DNA of 64,000 nucleotides from Eucommia ulmoides (Eukaryota > Streptophyta > Magnoliopsida > Garryales > Eucommiaceae): positions 22,273,901-22,337,900 of the forward strand of contig CM028326.1 of the NCBI GenBank assembly GCA_016647705.1, read 5' to 3'. Shown in pieces: positions 10,539 to 22,107 of the stretch. The first letter of the stretch is position 1; each line of letters opens with the position of its first letter. The translations under genes and the position numbers were made by a program. Below the pieces are notes generated by a model. It made no database searches. It was not told the DNA's origin and was given only the letters and a program-made list of their open reading frames with translations.

Positions 10539-11330
10539 TAAGTAGCCTCTCTAGCCCTTCAGAGGGTTTCTCCAGGTAATGCATTTCAGATTTGCTATTC
10601 GTTCTTATTCAGGCTAGGAAATTCGCACAACAGTTGTTGGTCCTCCTGATAGCTTGAATTTCAAAGTCGTGGGTCTCTATGATGTGCTTGCATTCTATCA
10701 CCCAACCTCTTAGCAGGTGGGTCTCCGGGTAGTTCCCCTTGATGAGGTTGACTGCTTCTAGGGAGTCTAATTCCACAACAACTCTTATGAATCCCCCAGT
10801 GATCGCCAAGCACATCCCGGCATGAATGCCTCTGATCTCCACTTCCAAACAGGTACAAGACTTAATATTGCCGAAGAAGCCGATCTTTCAGGAACCATCC
10901 ATGAGCCTGATAAGCCCACCAACACCTTCTTTCCTCAGGTTTCCCAAAGCGCTACCATCCGTGTTCAGTTTGAAGACACCTGCAGGGGGAGGAATCCAAT
11001 TAGGTCCAGGATTTAGGAAAATACCATTACAAGTTTGATTGGGATAGAAAGTTTCCAACATATCAATCGCTAGGCGATGAATTTTGGAGGCAATCAAGGA
11101 AGAATTTTGGGTGGCTCCTTCAATCACTTCATTGTTCCTATCCTTCCAAATTTCCGAAATAATGGCAATAAAAAAATACATAGGGGAGGGTTTGATAGAT
11201 CTTCCTTTTATGAACTTGGTAATCCAGTCCTGAATGTCTATGCCATGATCCCGCCTCAAGAAGTCCATGTCTAAGAACAAGTTTCAAACAGTCCAAGCCT
11301 TTGGGCAAGTAAGGGCTCAATTACACTATT
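10539..11330 (-). pseudogene. LINE ORF2 C-terminus: RNase H domain
   Basis: The domain is split over frames. GVFKLNTDGSALGNLRKEG carries the first catalytic aspartate (NTDG). It is followed by MEVEIRGIHAGMCLA, with the second acidic residue in EIRG, and by VVVELDSLEAVNLI, with the third aspartate in ELDS. NCCANFLA sits where family members have RxADxLA. Upstream is a KDRNNEVIEG segment. The gene degrades the RNA strand after target-primed reverse transcription; here at least two frameshifts break it. Confidence 0.75.
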
Positions 11331-13288
11331 ACACCGCAAACAATGGCCAAGACATCACTTGACCATTTCACTCTCACCGAGTTCGTCATCAGTCTTTTAC
11401 GAAAAAAATTTCAAAGAAAAAATTTAATAGATTGCGGGATTTTAAGTTTCCAAATCCATTCCCAATTGGAAGTGGGGTTGGAAGCATTAAAATACGCAAT
11501 AATCGAGTAGGCCGATTTCACGTAAAATTTACATGAATTTTCGGAAACCAAATGGCTACATCATCTTTCAATAAATTAGGGGGATTAGGGTTAAGTATGT
11601 CATTGACTTGGTTGTTCGAGATAAGGTGAATGATTGGCAGAAGAAACCAACTACCAGAATTATCCAGAATATCTGTAACCTTAAGATCAAAGTTTTTTTG
11701 TAGCTTATCATTGCCCAAAGGACCATCTCCGTACCACTAATCGGTCCAAAGATTAACATTAACTCTATTTCCAATTTTCCATTTTAACCCTTTAGAAATG
11801 ATTGAGCTGGATTTAAAAATACCTCTCCAAATGTGAGAGGCCCCTTGCCGTTTTGCCCAGGACATGGGGTTTCTCTCAAAATTGTATGTGTTCACTACAA
11901 CATCCACCCAAAGACAATTATTGACATTAGAAATAATTTTCCAAGCAAGTTTAGACATAGAAGCAAGATTATTGAGTCTAGTTTTCCTAATATTTAGACC
12001 TCCCAAGCTTGTAGGAGAGTAAACTTTATCCCAATTGACAATGTGGTATTTCCTTCTTTCTTTTGAGTCCCCCCAAATAAAATTTATGGAATTTTTGTCA
12101 ATTTTATCACAGAATTTAAGGGGAAGGGGGTTAGTCTGCATATAATACAAATGGATCGATGCTAAAATATATTTAATCAAAGTACCCCTGCCTGCAATAG
12201 AAAGATTTAAGGCCTTCCAATTGGGAAGCCTTTTTTGCATTTTCTCCAGAATAAAATTAGAGTGTCTACCACTAAATTTTTCATGAAAAAACAGGGTACC
12301 TAAATAAGTCCCCAATTCCTTGCAAAGAAGGATCCCCAGGTTATTACTAATATCTCTGGCAGTGCAAACACTCATCTTAAGCGCGACATAGACTATGGAC
12401 TCACAAAGATTGATAACTAGACCTGAGGCTACCAAGAAATTAGTCAGAGAATTGACAAAAAAATTGTAGTTTTTCCTATTTGCCTTAGCAAACAGGAGGA
12501 TGTCATTCGCAAAAAAAAAAAAGATAAGAAAGGGTCGACTCGTCCTTAGCAACTTTTGGACCCTTCCACCTTTTCTGAGTGACTTCCTTATTAATCAGGC
12601 ATGAGAGCCTCTCCATGCACAACACAAATAAATACGGGGACAGGGGGTCCCCTTGACGGAGGCCTCTCCTGGGAGAAAAACCTTGAAGAAGTTATCCATT
12701 CCACAGGACTCTAGCTGAAGCTTTCCTCACACAATTCATGACCAAAACAATAAAATTTATGGGAAAGTTGAAAAATTCAAGAGTATTTTCTAGAAAATCA
12801 CAATTAAGTTTGTTATAAGATTTTTCAAGATCAATTTTGACAATTATTTCCCCTTTTTTATCCTTAATTTTCTTGAGTTTATGGAGCAGTTCATGGGTGA
12901 TTATGATGTTATCAATAGTCTGTCTTCCCGGGATAAAACTGCTCTAGAAAGGGCCAATAATATCAGCCAGAAGAGGGCGGAGCTTGGACACCAAAATCTT
13001 GGTAACCAGTTTATAAGGAACATTACATAAGCTTATAGGGCGAAACTGGTTAATTTTCTCAGGGATAAGCACTATAAGTGTCTCATTCATTTTAGGTGGC
13101 ATGTCTCTATCATAGAAGCATGTTTTAACAAAATCACATAGGTTTCTGCCTATCCTATCCCAGTTCATCTTATAGAAGATAACTTAGTAGCCATCAGGGT
13201 CAGGGGCTGTAAGGTCCCTTGTATTACATAAATTTGTTTTCAATTTCTTCATCATTTGGCACCATATATAGAAATTGATGGTCACTAG
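11331..13288 (-). pseudogene. LINE ORF2 reverse transcriptase, C-terminal two thirds
   Basis: Blocks read in order on the minus strand: PKMNETLIVLIPE with FRPISLCNVPYKL (RT block 1-2), FIPGRQTIDNII, VKIDLEKSYNKL (catalytic aspartate region), GLRQGDPLSPYLF, FFFANDILLFAKA (family FADD; second residue pair changed to AND), then the thumb and linker with NFIWGD, SPTSLGGLNI and HIWRGIF. The stretch 11737-12552 is open for 271 codons. A stop lies near 12940 and several more after 11737. The FADD change alone should abolish activity. Confidence 0.85.
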
Positions 13289-15017
13289 TGTAATACCCCG
13301 GAAATTTATAATTTTAAAAAATATTATTTTATATAAGTTTAAAATTTTTTAGGACGGTTTTGTAAATTTATGGTATAAATATATGTTTGATAACTTTTGG
13401 AGTTAAATATTAAATTTATATTTTTTGAAAATATCGTTTTATGTAAGTTTAATATTTTGAGGAGTGTTTAACAAATTTATAGTGTAAATAATAATTGATA
13501 ATTTTGGGAATTGAATGTTAATTTTACGTTGACTTTTAACAGTTTTAGGATTATTGTGATATTTAAAACATACTTGTAAGAGTTTTAAGATATAATTAAT
13601 ATTTTTTATTTTATTTTAAGAAAGGTGTTTGGGTAAATAAATAAACGGCTCAAAACAGTTTCCTTCTAAAAGAAGGAAATTGATTTAAAACCATATGTGT
13701 GTGTGTGTGTGTGTGAAGGGCAAGAGTGACACGTGTGTAGTATGATAACAATAATAATAATACTAACAAAGATTGATTATTAGCTTTGTGAGGGATATCA
13801 CATATATTGTATGTGTTCTTACTTGCTTGTTAAAAAAAATGTGTTCTTGCTGTGACTCTTGAGCTTGGGGGGCGAGGAAAAGAAAAAAAGCTCAAAAAGA
13901 AAAATAACATTTATACCATGGCAAGTTCGGTTTCGGATTTCAGGTAGAATTTCTAACTCTTTTAATATATGTATTTAATTTTTCTATTGTGAAATTTATG
14001 TTCTTATGGTTGTCAAATTATAATTGTTAATTTTCATGAAATAATTTTGATTATGTGAAAATTATGTGGAAATCATGTCTATGTATTTTATTTGATGTAT
14101 TAATTAGATACACGTATTAGGGGGGGTTTAAATTCTACTGAGCGTTGGCTTACAACCCCACAGTTTTGATTGCAAGGCCGATGAAAATGAAGCGACGCCA
14201 AGAGTTAATAGTTGTATTTATTATTTATCGTTGTAAAAATTGACTCTCTAATTTACCGTGTACAGTGTCAGAGAATAGAAATATTATGTATGGCCCACGG
14301 AATTAAAACTAAAAATTCTTAGTATTTCATTTCGAAATCAAGTGGTATACATATATCAAATTCTTTTTCCAGTGCTAGTAATTAAGTTCAGAAAATTACT
14401 TTTTTGCCATTAAATCGATAATTAATGTTATCGATACCCCGATCATGATAATACCCCACTTTATTATTACTATTATAATATTATGGGAGTGTAGTATATG
14501 GTGTAGATTGGAGAATTAACATTATGCACAGTATTTTTGAGGTTCCATATATAGCACGACTCTTAAAAATATAATAGTAATGATCATTACTACTATAATA
14601 ACGAAATTATTATAATAGCGTTACCCAATATTACAGTTGCGTTTTTAATGACCCAGATGACCACAAAATGATTTTTTGGACGATTTATAATGTATATAAA
14701 TTATCGACTAATTTCAATTTTAGTATTAATTTGCGCCAGGAATTTATATAAAAAAATTTAATTTGTAAAAATTGTATCTATTATTTTTGGTTGTAAAATT
14801 GAGTCGATGAATTTGACAAATTATAATCGTCGCCGTTGCATTGTAAAAATTCTCAAATTTTTATTAATAATGAAAAATTGGTCGTTTAGGTTTTATTAAT
14901 AATTATAACTGTCGCCGTAGTTGTAAAATTTCTCAGATTGATAATGAATATTCAGTTTAGTCTTAATTCTCCAAGGGGATAAACCGCGTGACGGCCCTGG
15001 AAAACCAGGTCGTTACA
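13289..15017 (+). mobile_element. Solo LTR G1 inside the LINE
   Basis: It starts TGTAATACCCCGG and ends GGTCGTTACA (1,729 bp), the pattern of a Tekay/Del LTR. Flanks are ACTAG (13284-13288) and ACTAT (15018-15022), a TSD with one change. The LINE reading frame resumes on the other side. A second family member is G2 (55793-57199). A (GT)n tract lies at 13697-13714, and repeated ATTATAATA-type inverted stretches at about 14450-14620. Confidence 0.8.
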
Positions 15018-16420
15018 ACTATGGTTTATAGGATGGTCACAGACCATTTTCTCAAGTATATTTCTAGTTTTAGTAGGGGGAATCTCACAGAAAAGATCAT
15101 AGAAGTACCGTCTCACATGGTTCTTAATATCCTCTTGATTATCAATCCAATTGTCATTGACACTTTGTTCTTCCTTCTTCTTTGATTAGTAGAAACATGG
15201 AAGAACCTAATGTTTTTATCCCCCAACAGGCAGCCACTGAATCCTAGACTTTTAGTGCCAAAAGATCTCTTCCCTCTTATGGATATCAGCATAGTCCCTT
15301 TTCAGAGTCCTTTCTAGAGCATCCAATCTACTAGAAAATTTGGTGCCTCGATACTTTTGGATACCTTTAAGTCTAGCAAGGAATTGTTTCTTAGCTTTAA
15401 AAATGTTCCCAAGAACCTCCTTATTCCAGATTTTAACTTCCTTAGTAAAGTAATCCAAATTGCCGATCAAATTAGTGTTTTCACTAATTCAGTTATTATC
15501 AATAAACGATTTGAAGTCAGGGTGATCTAGCCACATGGCTTTAAATCTGAAGGGGCGAGATAAATTCAGAAAGTTAACACCTAAGACATGAATGAGAAGA
15601 GGAGAGTGATCAGAATACGTACACGAGAGGTTTTCAACCCTAGCCTCAGCGAAAGTAGAGCACCATTACTCATTGGCCAAGGCTTTATCAAGCCTCTTGC
15701 TCACTCTAAGCCAGTACATATTATTTCCCGACCAAGTCAAGGTCGATCTGCTCGCACCCAAGTCATTCAGGTCACAGACAACCAAATTGGAGTTAAAAAA
15801 ATTACTACGGCGGATGTCTTGGGCACTCGCAGTCCTATTCTCTCGGATTGGGTGCTTATGTCATTGAAGTCACCCGTTGCCAGCCAAGGATAATCATTCA
15901 GCTGGGCGAAGTTCTTTATTTTCTCCCAAAGCTCTCTACTTCTACAGGGGTTCGGCTGACTATAGACTGCCGACAAAACCCAGTCTTCATATCCTACCAT
16001 GGACACTTTAGCATGGATAACTTGATTTGTAACATGGATTTGGCTGAGAGTGACCTTTTCTGGACACCAGAGGACCCATATGCCCCCAGATCTACTAACA
16101 GGGTCAATGTGAGTCACCGCCGTAAATCCTAAAGAAACAAAAAAGTTTCCCATATTACCCATTTTCACCTTGGTCTCAATCAGAGCAACAATCTCTGGCC
16201 TTTTGGAGTTAAAAAAAATACCCTGAAAAGTCATTCCAGAATTGGCCATTTTCGGCGCCTCGGCAATTCCAAGTGAGGATCCGCATAGAGACTTTGGAGG
16301 GAAAGTTTGGGAGATAATCCGACTCACTTAGCTTTAGCAGGGTTTTGCACCTCTTCACAAGCATATCCAATGCTTTCACACTTTCTATTGAAATCTCCAT
16401 GAAGGGAGGCTTTGGAGCTC
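15018..16420 (-). pseudogene. LINE ORF2 N-terminal: AP endonuclease and linker
   Basis: Endonuclease motifs: MRILTWNCRG (start, 16285-16310), then after a frameshift PEIVALIETKV (catalytic glutamate), WVLSAVYSQPN, and WLATGDFND (catalytic aspartate and asparagine). The frame shifts again and continues to a FNLSRPFRFKAMW-like conserved stretch and KEVLGNIFKAKK near 15260-15470. The enzyme nicks target DNA to prime reverse transcription. At least three frame changes and several stops are visible. Confidence 0.8.
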
Positions 16421-18082
16421 ATCGTTCCATGGTTTTCACTGTTAATCTCACTGCGTCGATCAACCAAAACACTTCCATGCATTGGATCACATCCTCTGAT
16501 TGTTCCAGAAACATTGAGAACGAGAATCTTTAGGAGGAGATTTACTGGAATCCCTTCCGTATTTTGGTCTTAGGTTGAGGTTATCGTTTGGGGGTTTGGT
16601 GGGGGATGAAGGGTGTTTGAGAGGAGGGCTTTTTTGGGTCTGAGCCTTCTATCTTCCTAATGTGGTTAGTCGTAGACCTAGGGCTAGATCTGGTATACTC
16701 ACTCTTTCTCTTATCCGGTTCACCATGGGTTAGCATGGTGGTTGGATTCTTCCCCTTACTATTCTGATAGGCCTTCCCCAAGCCCAAAACACTGGCCTCA
16801 TTCCTTAGCCCAACCTTGTCTGGGTTTCTTCTTTGGGCCTTCTTTCCCCTAGGCCTATTTGCTCCCGAATTATAATTTTGAACACCAGCGTTGGGCCCTT
16901 TATTGGACCTATTTAACTCTTTTTTGGGCTTGTTAGCTCCAAATTTGCGTTACATTTTGACTAGAAGCCAGGGCCCATACCCATCTTCGCCGGCGTCCAG
17001 AGCAACGGCCTCCTCCTGCCCTACTCAGTCATTGTAGATGTGATATTGACGTCTCAATTAGCCTTCACCTGGTTTCCCGTGTTGATGCCCGTTGGAGTGC
17101 AATCATCACCTCCAGTCTCCTTTTTCTGGTGAAGCTCCAACATCCCTTACTATGGTTTTCTCATAGGGACACATTTTCGTGCGGTGGTTGACGCATCCAC
17201 ATGTGTAGCAAAGCCCATGAATGCTTTCGTACTCAACTTTGAACACCGTGCCCCTCATACAAAAACGGGCCACCAGAGGATTTTTCAGATCAATTTCCAC
17301 ACATAACCTCATAAACTTGCCTCTGTATGACGCCGCCGTGTTCCCGTCTATCTTGATAGGTCTCCCTAATTTCCCCCCAATATTATAGAGGATTGATGAT
17401 TCGTAATACTCGAAAGGGATATTTGGGAGTCTGACCCGAACCGCTATACGCGATTCAGTCGCATACTCTGGCCTGAAATCTAGCTCACACTTTCTGATTG
17501 TAAGGTAGTAGTCTAAGATGACCCAAGGCCCCTCTATTAGCACCTTATAGGCGTCAGAGATTTAATCAAATTTGGCTAGGTAGAACCATAGTTTAGGTCT
17601 ATATGCTCGAAATCTCCTTGAAGCTTCCAGAGCATCCTAGCCATGTCATAGAGGACCTTGTACCCAATTGACCTTCCCATAAGTTTAATAATCAGGGTAT
17701 CCTTCCACCTATCCCTAATCTGAGAGATGATAGATTCATGGATGATTACCTCTGGAATCCCATATCCTTGCATGTCCTCCTTCGACCCTGTATTAGGGTT
17801 TGCCTCATCGGCCATGTCCTCGTCATCAGTATCGAAGTAGACCTCCAGCATGACCCTTTTTGGTTGTTCGCTTTTCTGATTCAGGATGTCCTTGAAAGAT
17901 CTTGTCTAGGCATGTATGTGTAAATCAACTTGGATTTCTTGCACAGGTAATGGACCCAACTCCATGTCATGGATCGGGGTCACTATCTGACTTGGAACTT
18001 CTTTGTTCATCTCTTCTTCATCCTCATCAGTCTCTTCCATCTCCATAGTTGCTTCCAGATTTTCATGAACATTTTTTATCTT
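16421..18082 (-). pseudogene. LINE ORF1: DUF4283-like RNA-binding protein
   Basis: It starts near 18082 with an acidic N-terminus (EATMEMEETDEDEEE). The core (17106-17851, one frame break near 17570) has VLIEGPWVILDYYL, VRLPNIPFEYYE, IGRPIKID-like and FMRLCVEIDL blocks typical of DUF4283. A CCHC knuckle follows (CYTCGCVNHRTKMC). A basic, proline-rich tail continues to about 16581. The protein would bind LINE RNA. No clean full-length frame survives. Confidence 0.8.
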
Positions 18083-18416
18083 CATGAAATGTTTGACGAA
18101 ATTTTTAACAGAATGACTATTTAAAAACGTGTTGATACGTAGAGAGTTTAAAATAAAATGTACAAATTTAGAAGGATTACTTAGAAACGTGTCAATAGTT
18201 AGAGAGAGTTTAAAATGTACTTTTCTCTTTCTTTTTTGTCGTCAAATTTGGCGCAAGACTTATTTACTGTACTTTTTTATTTATGCGACAATTATAGCTG
18301 TAACAAATGATTTATCATGAAATAACATTTGCTGTGCTTATAACCACAACAAAAACTTCAAGCGAAAAATTGATTATTTATTACGGTTAAGGGAGCATTT
18401 GATGCAGTTTCTGAGT
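18083..18416. other. Intergenic stretch upstream of the LINE
   Basis: A short imperfect tandem duplication (AACGTGTTGATACGTAGAGAG at about 18127 and AACGTGTCAATAGTTAGAGAG at about 18186) is followed by GTAACAAATG, TTGCTGTGCTTATAACC and TTATTACGGTTAAGG motifs like those at 8735-8895. No gene is seen. Confidence 0.35.
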
Positions 18417-18633
18417 ATTAACTACAGAGAAAAATTGCACCTTCAGGGTGCTCACTTTGCTGGCAGGGATAAGTGACTTAAGCTGAAACAATGTAATTCA
18501 AGGTCCAGCAAGTATTTACATACATTTATTATGTCTACTGAGAATCGACCATATGAAAAAAGTGCATTAACTACAGAGAAAACAGCATCAACAACATTGG
18601 TTGCATATCATATGATGTCAACTGCAGAATCCG
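18417..18633 (-). other. Probable 3' UTR of ATG16-like copy 1
   Basis: Non-coding DNA directly after the stop codon of the WD40 frame. The phrase ATTAACTACAGAGAAAA occurs twice, about 150 bp apart, suggesting a local duplication. Confidence 0.35.
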
Positions 18634-19656
18634 TCATGCCCATGAACAAATTATTCCATTCTTGTCAGAGGTGGCTAGTGGTTTTCCGAGATTACTCCAT
18701 GAACAGCAGAGGACAGGGGCTGTGTGTTCCTTTAAGGTGCTTACTATGCTGCCTTTAGATATTGACCATACATGGACCGATCCATCAGCTGATCCAGCAG
18801 CAACATAATTCTCATCTGTACTTAAACAAGATCGACTCCAATTAGATGCCACTCTGCTTGCATTATCTTTCAACGAGCCGCAGACTTCTAATGTACGCAA
18901 ATCAAACAAATTATGCATGTTGTCTCTCCCACTTGTCAATATCACATTCCCATTCCGAGACAAACATATTGATGTAACAGCAAGTGAATGAGCATCAACT
19001 TCACTAGGAAGCTTTCCAGTTTGAATATCCCATAATCGAATATTCCCATCAACATGACCTGAACAAATGGTCCGCCCATCCGTGCTGAAACTGAGGGCAT
19101 TGCGGTTCTTGGGAAACATAATTGTGCTAGTGCAGTAACCTTTCTGCAAATCCCAAACTTTAATGGTACGACCATAAGCAGCACTTACAACAAGACGAGT
19201 TGAAACTTTGCTCACATCTACCGCACGAACTTTATCTATGTGACCTGTGAGAGTGTGACGAATCCGGCCTGAATTTACATCCCATACGTATAAGTTGTTC
19301 GAACTACTTGCTGCAATAATGGATTTGTTATCATGGGTAATGGCAAGATCAAGAATCGAGCCTAGGCAGCCATATAAAGTGCAACTTAATGAGCCAGAGT
19401 TTGTATCCCACATTTTGATGGTTCGATCCTGTCCCCCGCTAATTAGTTTTCCAGAACCATTTTCAAACAAGATAGAGGCACAACCACCTTCATGCGCAGG
19501 GATCCTGTGCTTATATGCAGTGGGAACCGTTGACTCAACATAATACTCAGCACCCTCTTCACTTTGGCGGACCACACCATCCACTTGCTGCCGGGCAAGT
19601 TGTTCTATACTGCTGGCCTTTACTCGATCAAGCATGTCTTCATAAATTGCATTAAC
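18634..19656 (-). CDS. ATG16: ATG16-like WD40 exon, copy 1 (C-terminal exon)
   Basis: One open frame of about 340 codons. It begins after an acceptor-like TCTGTTCAG|G with VNAIYEDMLDRVKASS, the end of the ATG16 coiled coil. It continues SIEQLARQQVDG and a seven-bladed WD40 propeller. WD dipeptide blocks include RTIKMWD, NNLYVWD, RTIKVWD, GNIRLWD, NLFD, GSVHVWS and GIICSWA before the stop. ATG16 pairs with ATG5-ATG12 and places ATG8 lipidation at the phagophore; plant proteins keep the WD40 part. No stop or frameshift is seen in this exon, and there is no intron within it. The N-terminal ATG5-binding exons are not found nearby, so the copy is probably a partial gene or pseudogene. Confidence 0.75.
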   Translation of the reverse strand, partial: VNAIYEDMLDRVKASSIEQLARQQVDGVVRQSEEGAEYYVESTVPTAYKHRIPAHEGGCASILFENGSGKLISGGQDRTIKMWDTNSGSLSCTLYGCLGSILDLAITHDNKSIIAASSSNNLYVWDVNSGRIRHTLTGHIDKVRAVDVSKVSTRLVVSAAYGRTIKVWDLQKGYCTSTIMFPKNRNALSFSTDGRTICSGHVDGNIRLWDIQTGKLPSEVDAHSLAVTSICLSRNGNVILTSGRDNMHNLFDLRTLEVCGSLKDNASRVASNWSRSCLSTDENYVAAGSADGSVHVWSISKGSIVSTLKEHTAPVLCCSWSNLGKPLATSDKNGIICSWA

Positions 19657-19689
19657 CTGAACAGACATAAATTGCATTAACCTGAACAG
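19641..19689 (-). repeat. 25-bp tandem duplication at the ATG16-like splice acceptor
   Basis: CATAAATTGCATTAACCTGAACAG appears at 19641-19664 and 19666-19689 (read in two halves: CATAAATTGCAT and TAACCTGAACAG). On the minus strand each copy holds a TGTTCAG|GTTAATGC acceptor. Use of the outer acceptor would run into a TAA within ten codons. Confidence 0.8.
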
Positions 19690-20610
19690 CAAGCGGAAAA
19701 CAATAATTATTCAAGCATTACTTCATATTATAAATATTTTTTAGTTATTTTTTTATTATTTACAACATATTTGAAACAGATTCAAACTGTTTGAATAGAC
19801 GACCTACTGGCGCTTACTTGAACCGCTTATGCATCCTTTTCCTAAAGAGTTATTGTTCTTCTAAAATTGGTTTTTAACTCTTAAAGGATTTCTAACCTAC
19901 CTAAGCCTATTTAAACAACACTTAACCATCTCCAAACAACCCTAGGCTCAACAGCTTACCATTGTGCCAAATGCTATAGCTTTTAGCAAAGGTGCTACTA
20001 TATTCCCTTGGTGTACGACCGCAAAACCTTTGCATACCCAATGGAAGTATTTGAAAATTTCCATCTACATGGACTGCGCAGACCTGAAGGGATTCATAGT
20101 GCACACATGATACACCAGCGGGATGAGATACCAAGCATCAATGTTACAACCAAGGGGAAACTGGAGAAATCAAACACCAATGAGATAACTATGAATTCGA
20201 CAGGGAAACTTCCCCCCCCCCCCCCCCCCCCCCCAACAGATGACATCAACCATGTCATGTGTGCATCATTTCACATGACAACACCCACTTGGAGGGAGAG
20301 AAATGGGAGCTTAATGATTATTTAAAAAAAAAACATCATGCATGCATACATATATATGAACATCTTCCACCTACATATTTAATCGAGTAAACACGCAAAC
20401 AAGACAAATGTGCTGATCTGAAGAAGTCAAAACATATGCACAAAAAATTCATAAATCCCAAAACACTTAATCAATACAGTTTTTGGTAAATATTTCGTCT
20501 CATTCCATAAAGGCTATGCAAAAAAACCTCCAAAAGAAACACATATCCTGTGAATTTAAATCACCAATAGCACTTCCCTTATGTATTATCAAACAAAATA
20601 ACCATAATAC
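19657..20610 (-). other. Intron of ATG16-like copy 1
   Basis: Bounded by a donor-like AATGAG|GTATTATGG at 20610 and the acceptor at 19657. No coding sequence is recognised inside. A run of about 23 C lies at 20212-20234, and an odd CAT-rich segment at 20335-20360. Confidence 0.55.
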
Positions 20611-20794
20611 CTCATTAAGGCGCTCAGCGTCCTTCATTTTTTCCAACATCCAACGGTCAATTAACATCTTATTTTCAGCCTCAGCATTGTTAGCTTTCAT
20701 TGTCATCTCTTCAAGTTGAGCTCTAACTTCCTTGTTCTCACTTATAACCAATTCTAAAGCTTTAGTCTTCTCTTCCAAAAGCATCGTCAAACCT
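20611..20794 (-). CDS. ATG16: ATG16-like coiled-coil exon, copy 1
   Basis: About 61 codons between an acceptor-like TTGCTCAG and a donor-like GAG|GTATT. The peptide (LEEKTKALELVISENKEV, QLEEMTMKANNAEAENK, LIDRWMLEKMKDAERLNE) is the end of the plant ATG16 coiled coil that mediates dimerisation. It joins in phase with VNAIYEDML of the next exon. No earlier exon is found between here and 21040, where a second WD40 copy lies. The gene is therefore 5' truncated. Confidence 0.7.
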
Positions 20795-21040
20795 CTGAGC
20801 AATTACTATAAATCATTTTCGACATATTCAAACTGTGCCCAAGCAAACACTTAAACTAGGAGAAAAAATACACATAAATATAAAATACACTAATATCTTG
20901 AATGTAAGATATATACTGATTTATTACATAAATCAGAATATATTCCATTTTGGTTATAAGAGTGGACAACCACAGAAAATCAGAATTGTTTTTCTAAACC
21001 CATAGCCATTCCCTTGTTCAAAAACAAAGAGGAAAAATTT
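20795..21040. other. Interval between the two ATG16-like copies
   Basis: AT-rich, with no exon recognised. It could be intron of copy 1 or the 3' flank of copy 2. Confidence 0.35.
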
Positions 21041-22107
21041 TCAAGACCAAACACATATAGTTCCCTCACAATCAGCAGAAGCCAATGGACTCCCCCTCCC
21101 ACTCCCCCATGAACAACAAACAACAGCAGCATCATGCAACATTTTCTTTCCAGAATTACCTCTCACCACCCTGTCACTCTTCACCGACCACACCCAAACC
21201 AATCCATCAGTGGTCCCCACCGCCGCAAACTCGTCGCCCGGTCCCACGCATGACCGGCTCCAATTTGTGGCCACCTGCCCGCACCTCCAACTCTCACCAC
21301 CACAAGTCTCATGACTCCCGACATCAACCAGCCTATGCCAATTGTCCCTCCCAGTAGTCAACACAACTTCCCTGTTCCTGTTTCTCAACCCACACACAGA
21401 AGTCACCGGCTGTGTGTGAATCGGAATATCACTGCCATAACCCATCCCAAACCGGCCTAACTGGTTAAATTTCAGAGTTCCGTTCTGATGACCCGAACAG
21501 ATCGTTTGATCATCATTCACAAAGCAAACAGCATTGCAATTTTTATCAAAATACGCTCCGGCTCCGGCTATCGCATCATCCTGTTGAAGGTCCCATATTT
21601 TCACACAATGGCCATTGTCAGCTCCCACAAGGTATCGATTCGAGAGTTTGCTTATATGTCCACAGCACAAACTTTCTCATTAAACCCATCTAGGGTTCTT
21701 AAAGTTTGGCCTGAATTTAGGTCCCAAATGCAAATTTTCCGGGAAGTTAGGGCTGCAGCTACCAAACCGTTGTCTGGGCTTATGGCGAGGTCATAGACAG
21801 AGCCCTGGAAGCCTTGTAGGGCACAGGTCAGTTTTCCGGTGGTGGTGTCCCACAGTTTTACAACATTGTCTCCTCTACCACCGCTGATGAGAAGGTTGGA
21901 GTTGTTGAGGAACAAAATGGAGGTGCAACTTTCTTCATGAGCTTTGATTTTGTGCCTGAGGGTATTGGGTGGGGACGATTCGAAATGGGTTGCTGGATTT
22001 GATAGGGTTGAGAAATCCTCGCCGTCAGTTTTGGGTTTTTTTCTTGGAGGAGAAGAAGGGTTATCGGGTTGATCTTCTTCCATTTCTTGCATGTTGTAGT
22101 CTTCCAT
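21041..22107 (-). pseudogene. ATG16-like WD40 gene, copy 2 (one frameshift)
   Basis: From ATG at 22107: MEDYNMQEMEEDQ, then a proline- and lysine-rich segment (SSPPRKKPK), then WD40 repeats homologous to the ATG16 propeller (KAHEESCTSILF, NVVKLWD, RKICIWD, CVKIWD, TTGRDNWHRL, VATNWSRSC, GLVWVWS, GTICVWS). There is no coiled coil and no intron. At about 21655 two extra bases (TA) break the frame; removing them would join the 151- and 209-codon halves. It is more diverged from canonical ATG16 than copy 1 and has its own N-terminus. It is either a diverged paralogue or a retrocopy. Confidence 0.65.

Larger units (their letters stand above)
10539..18082 (-). mobile_element. L1-type LINE with RNase H (degenerate, nearly full length)
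   Basis: Minus-strand order is ORF1 (DUF4283-like plus zinc knuckle), AP endonuclease, reverse transcriptase, zinc-finger-like linker, RNase H: the layout of plant L1 elements. Many stops and frameshifts show it is inactive. A solo LTR (13289-15017) is inserted into ORF2. Its 3' end stops against LTR K at 10539 with no poly(A), so the 3' UTR is lost. Confidence 0.85.

Noticed and set aside
10822-11280. Plus-strand ORFs over the LINE RNase H
   Set aside because: Shadows of the minus-strand RNase H frames.
15588-16132. Plus-strand ORFs over the LINE endonuclease
   Set aside because: Shadows; the minus strand carries the endonuclease motifs.
21085-21357. Plus-strand proline- and histidine-rich ORF
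   Set aside because: Antisense of the WD40 region of ATG16-like copy 2.
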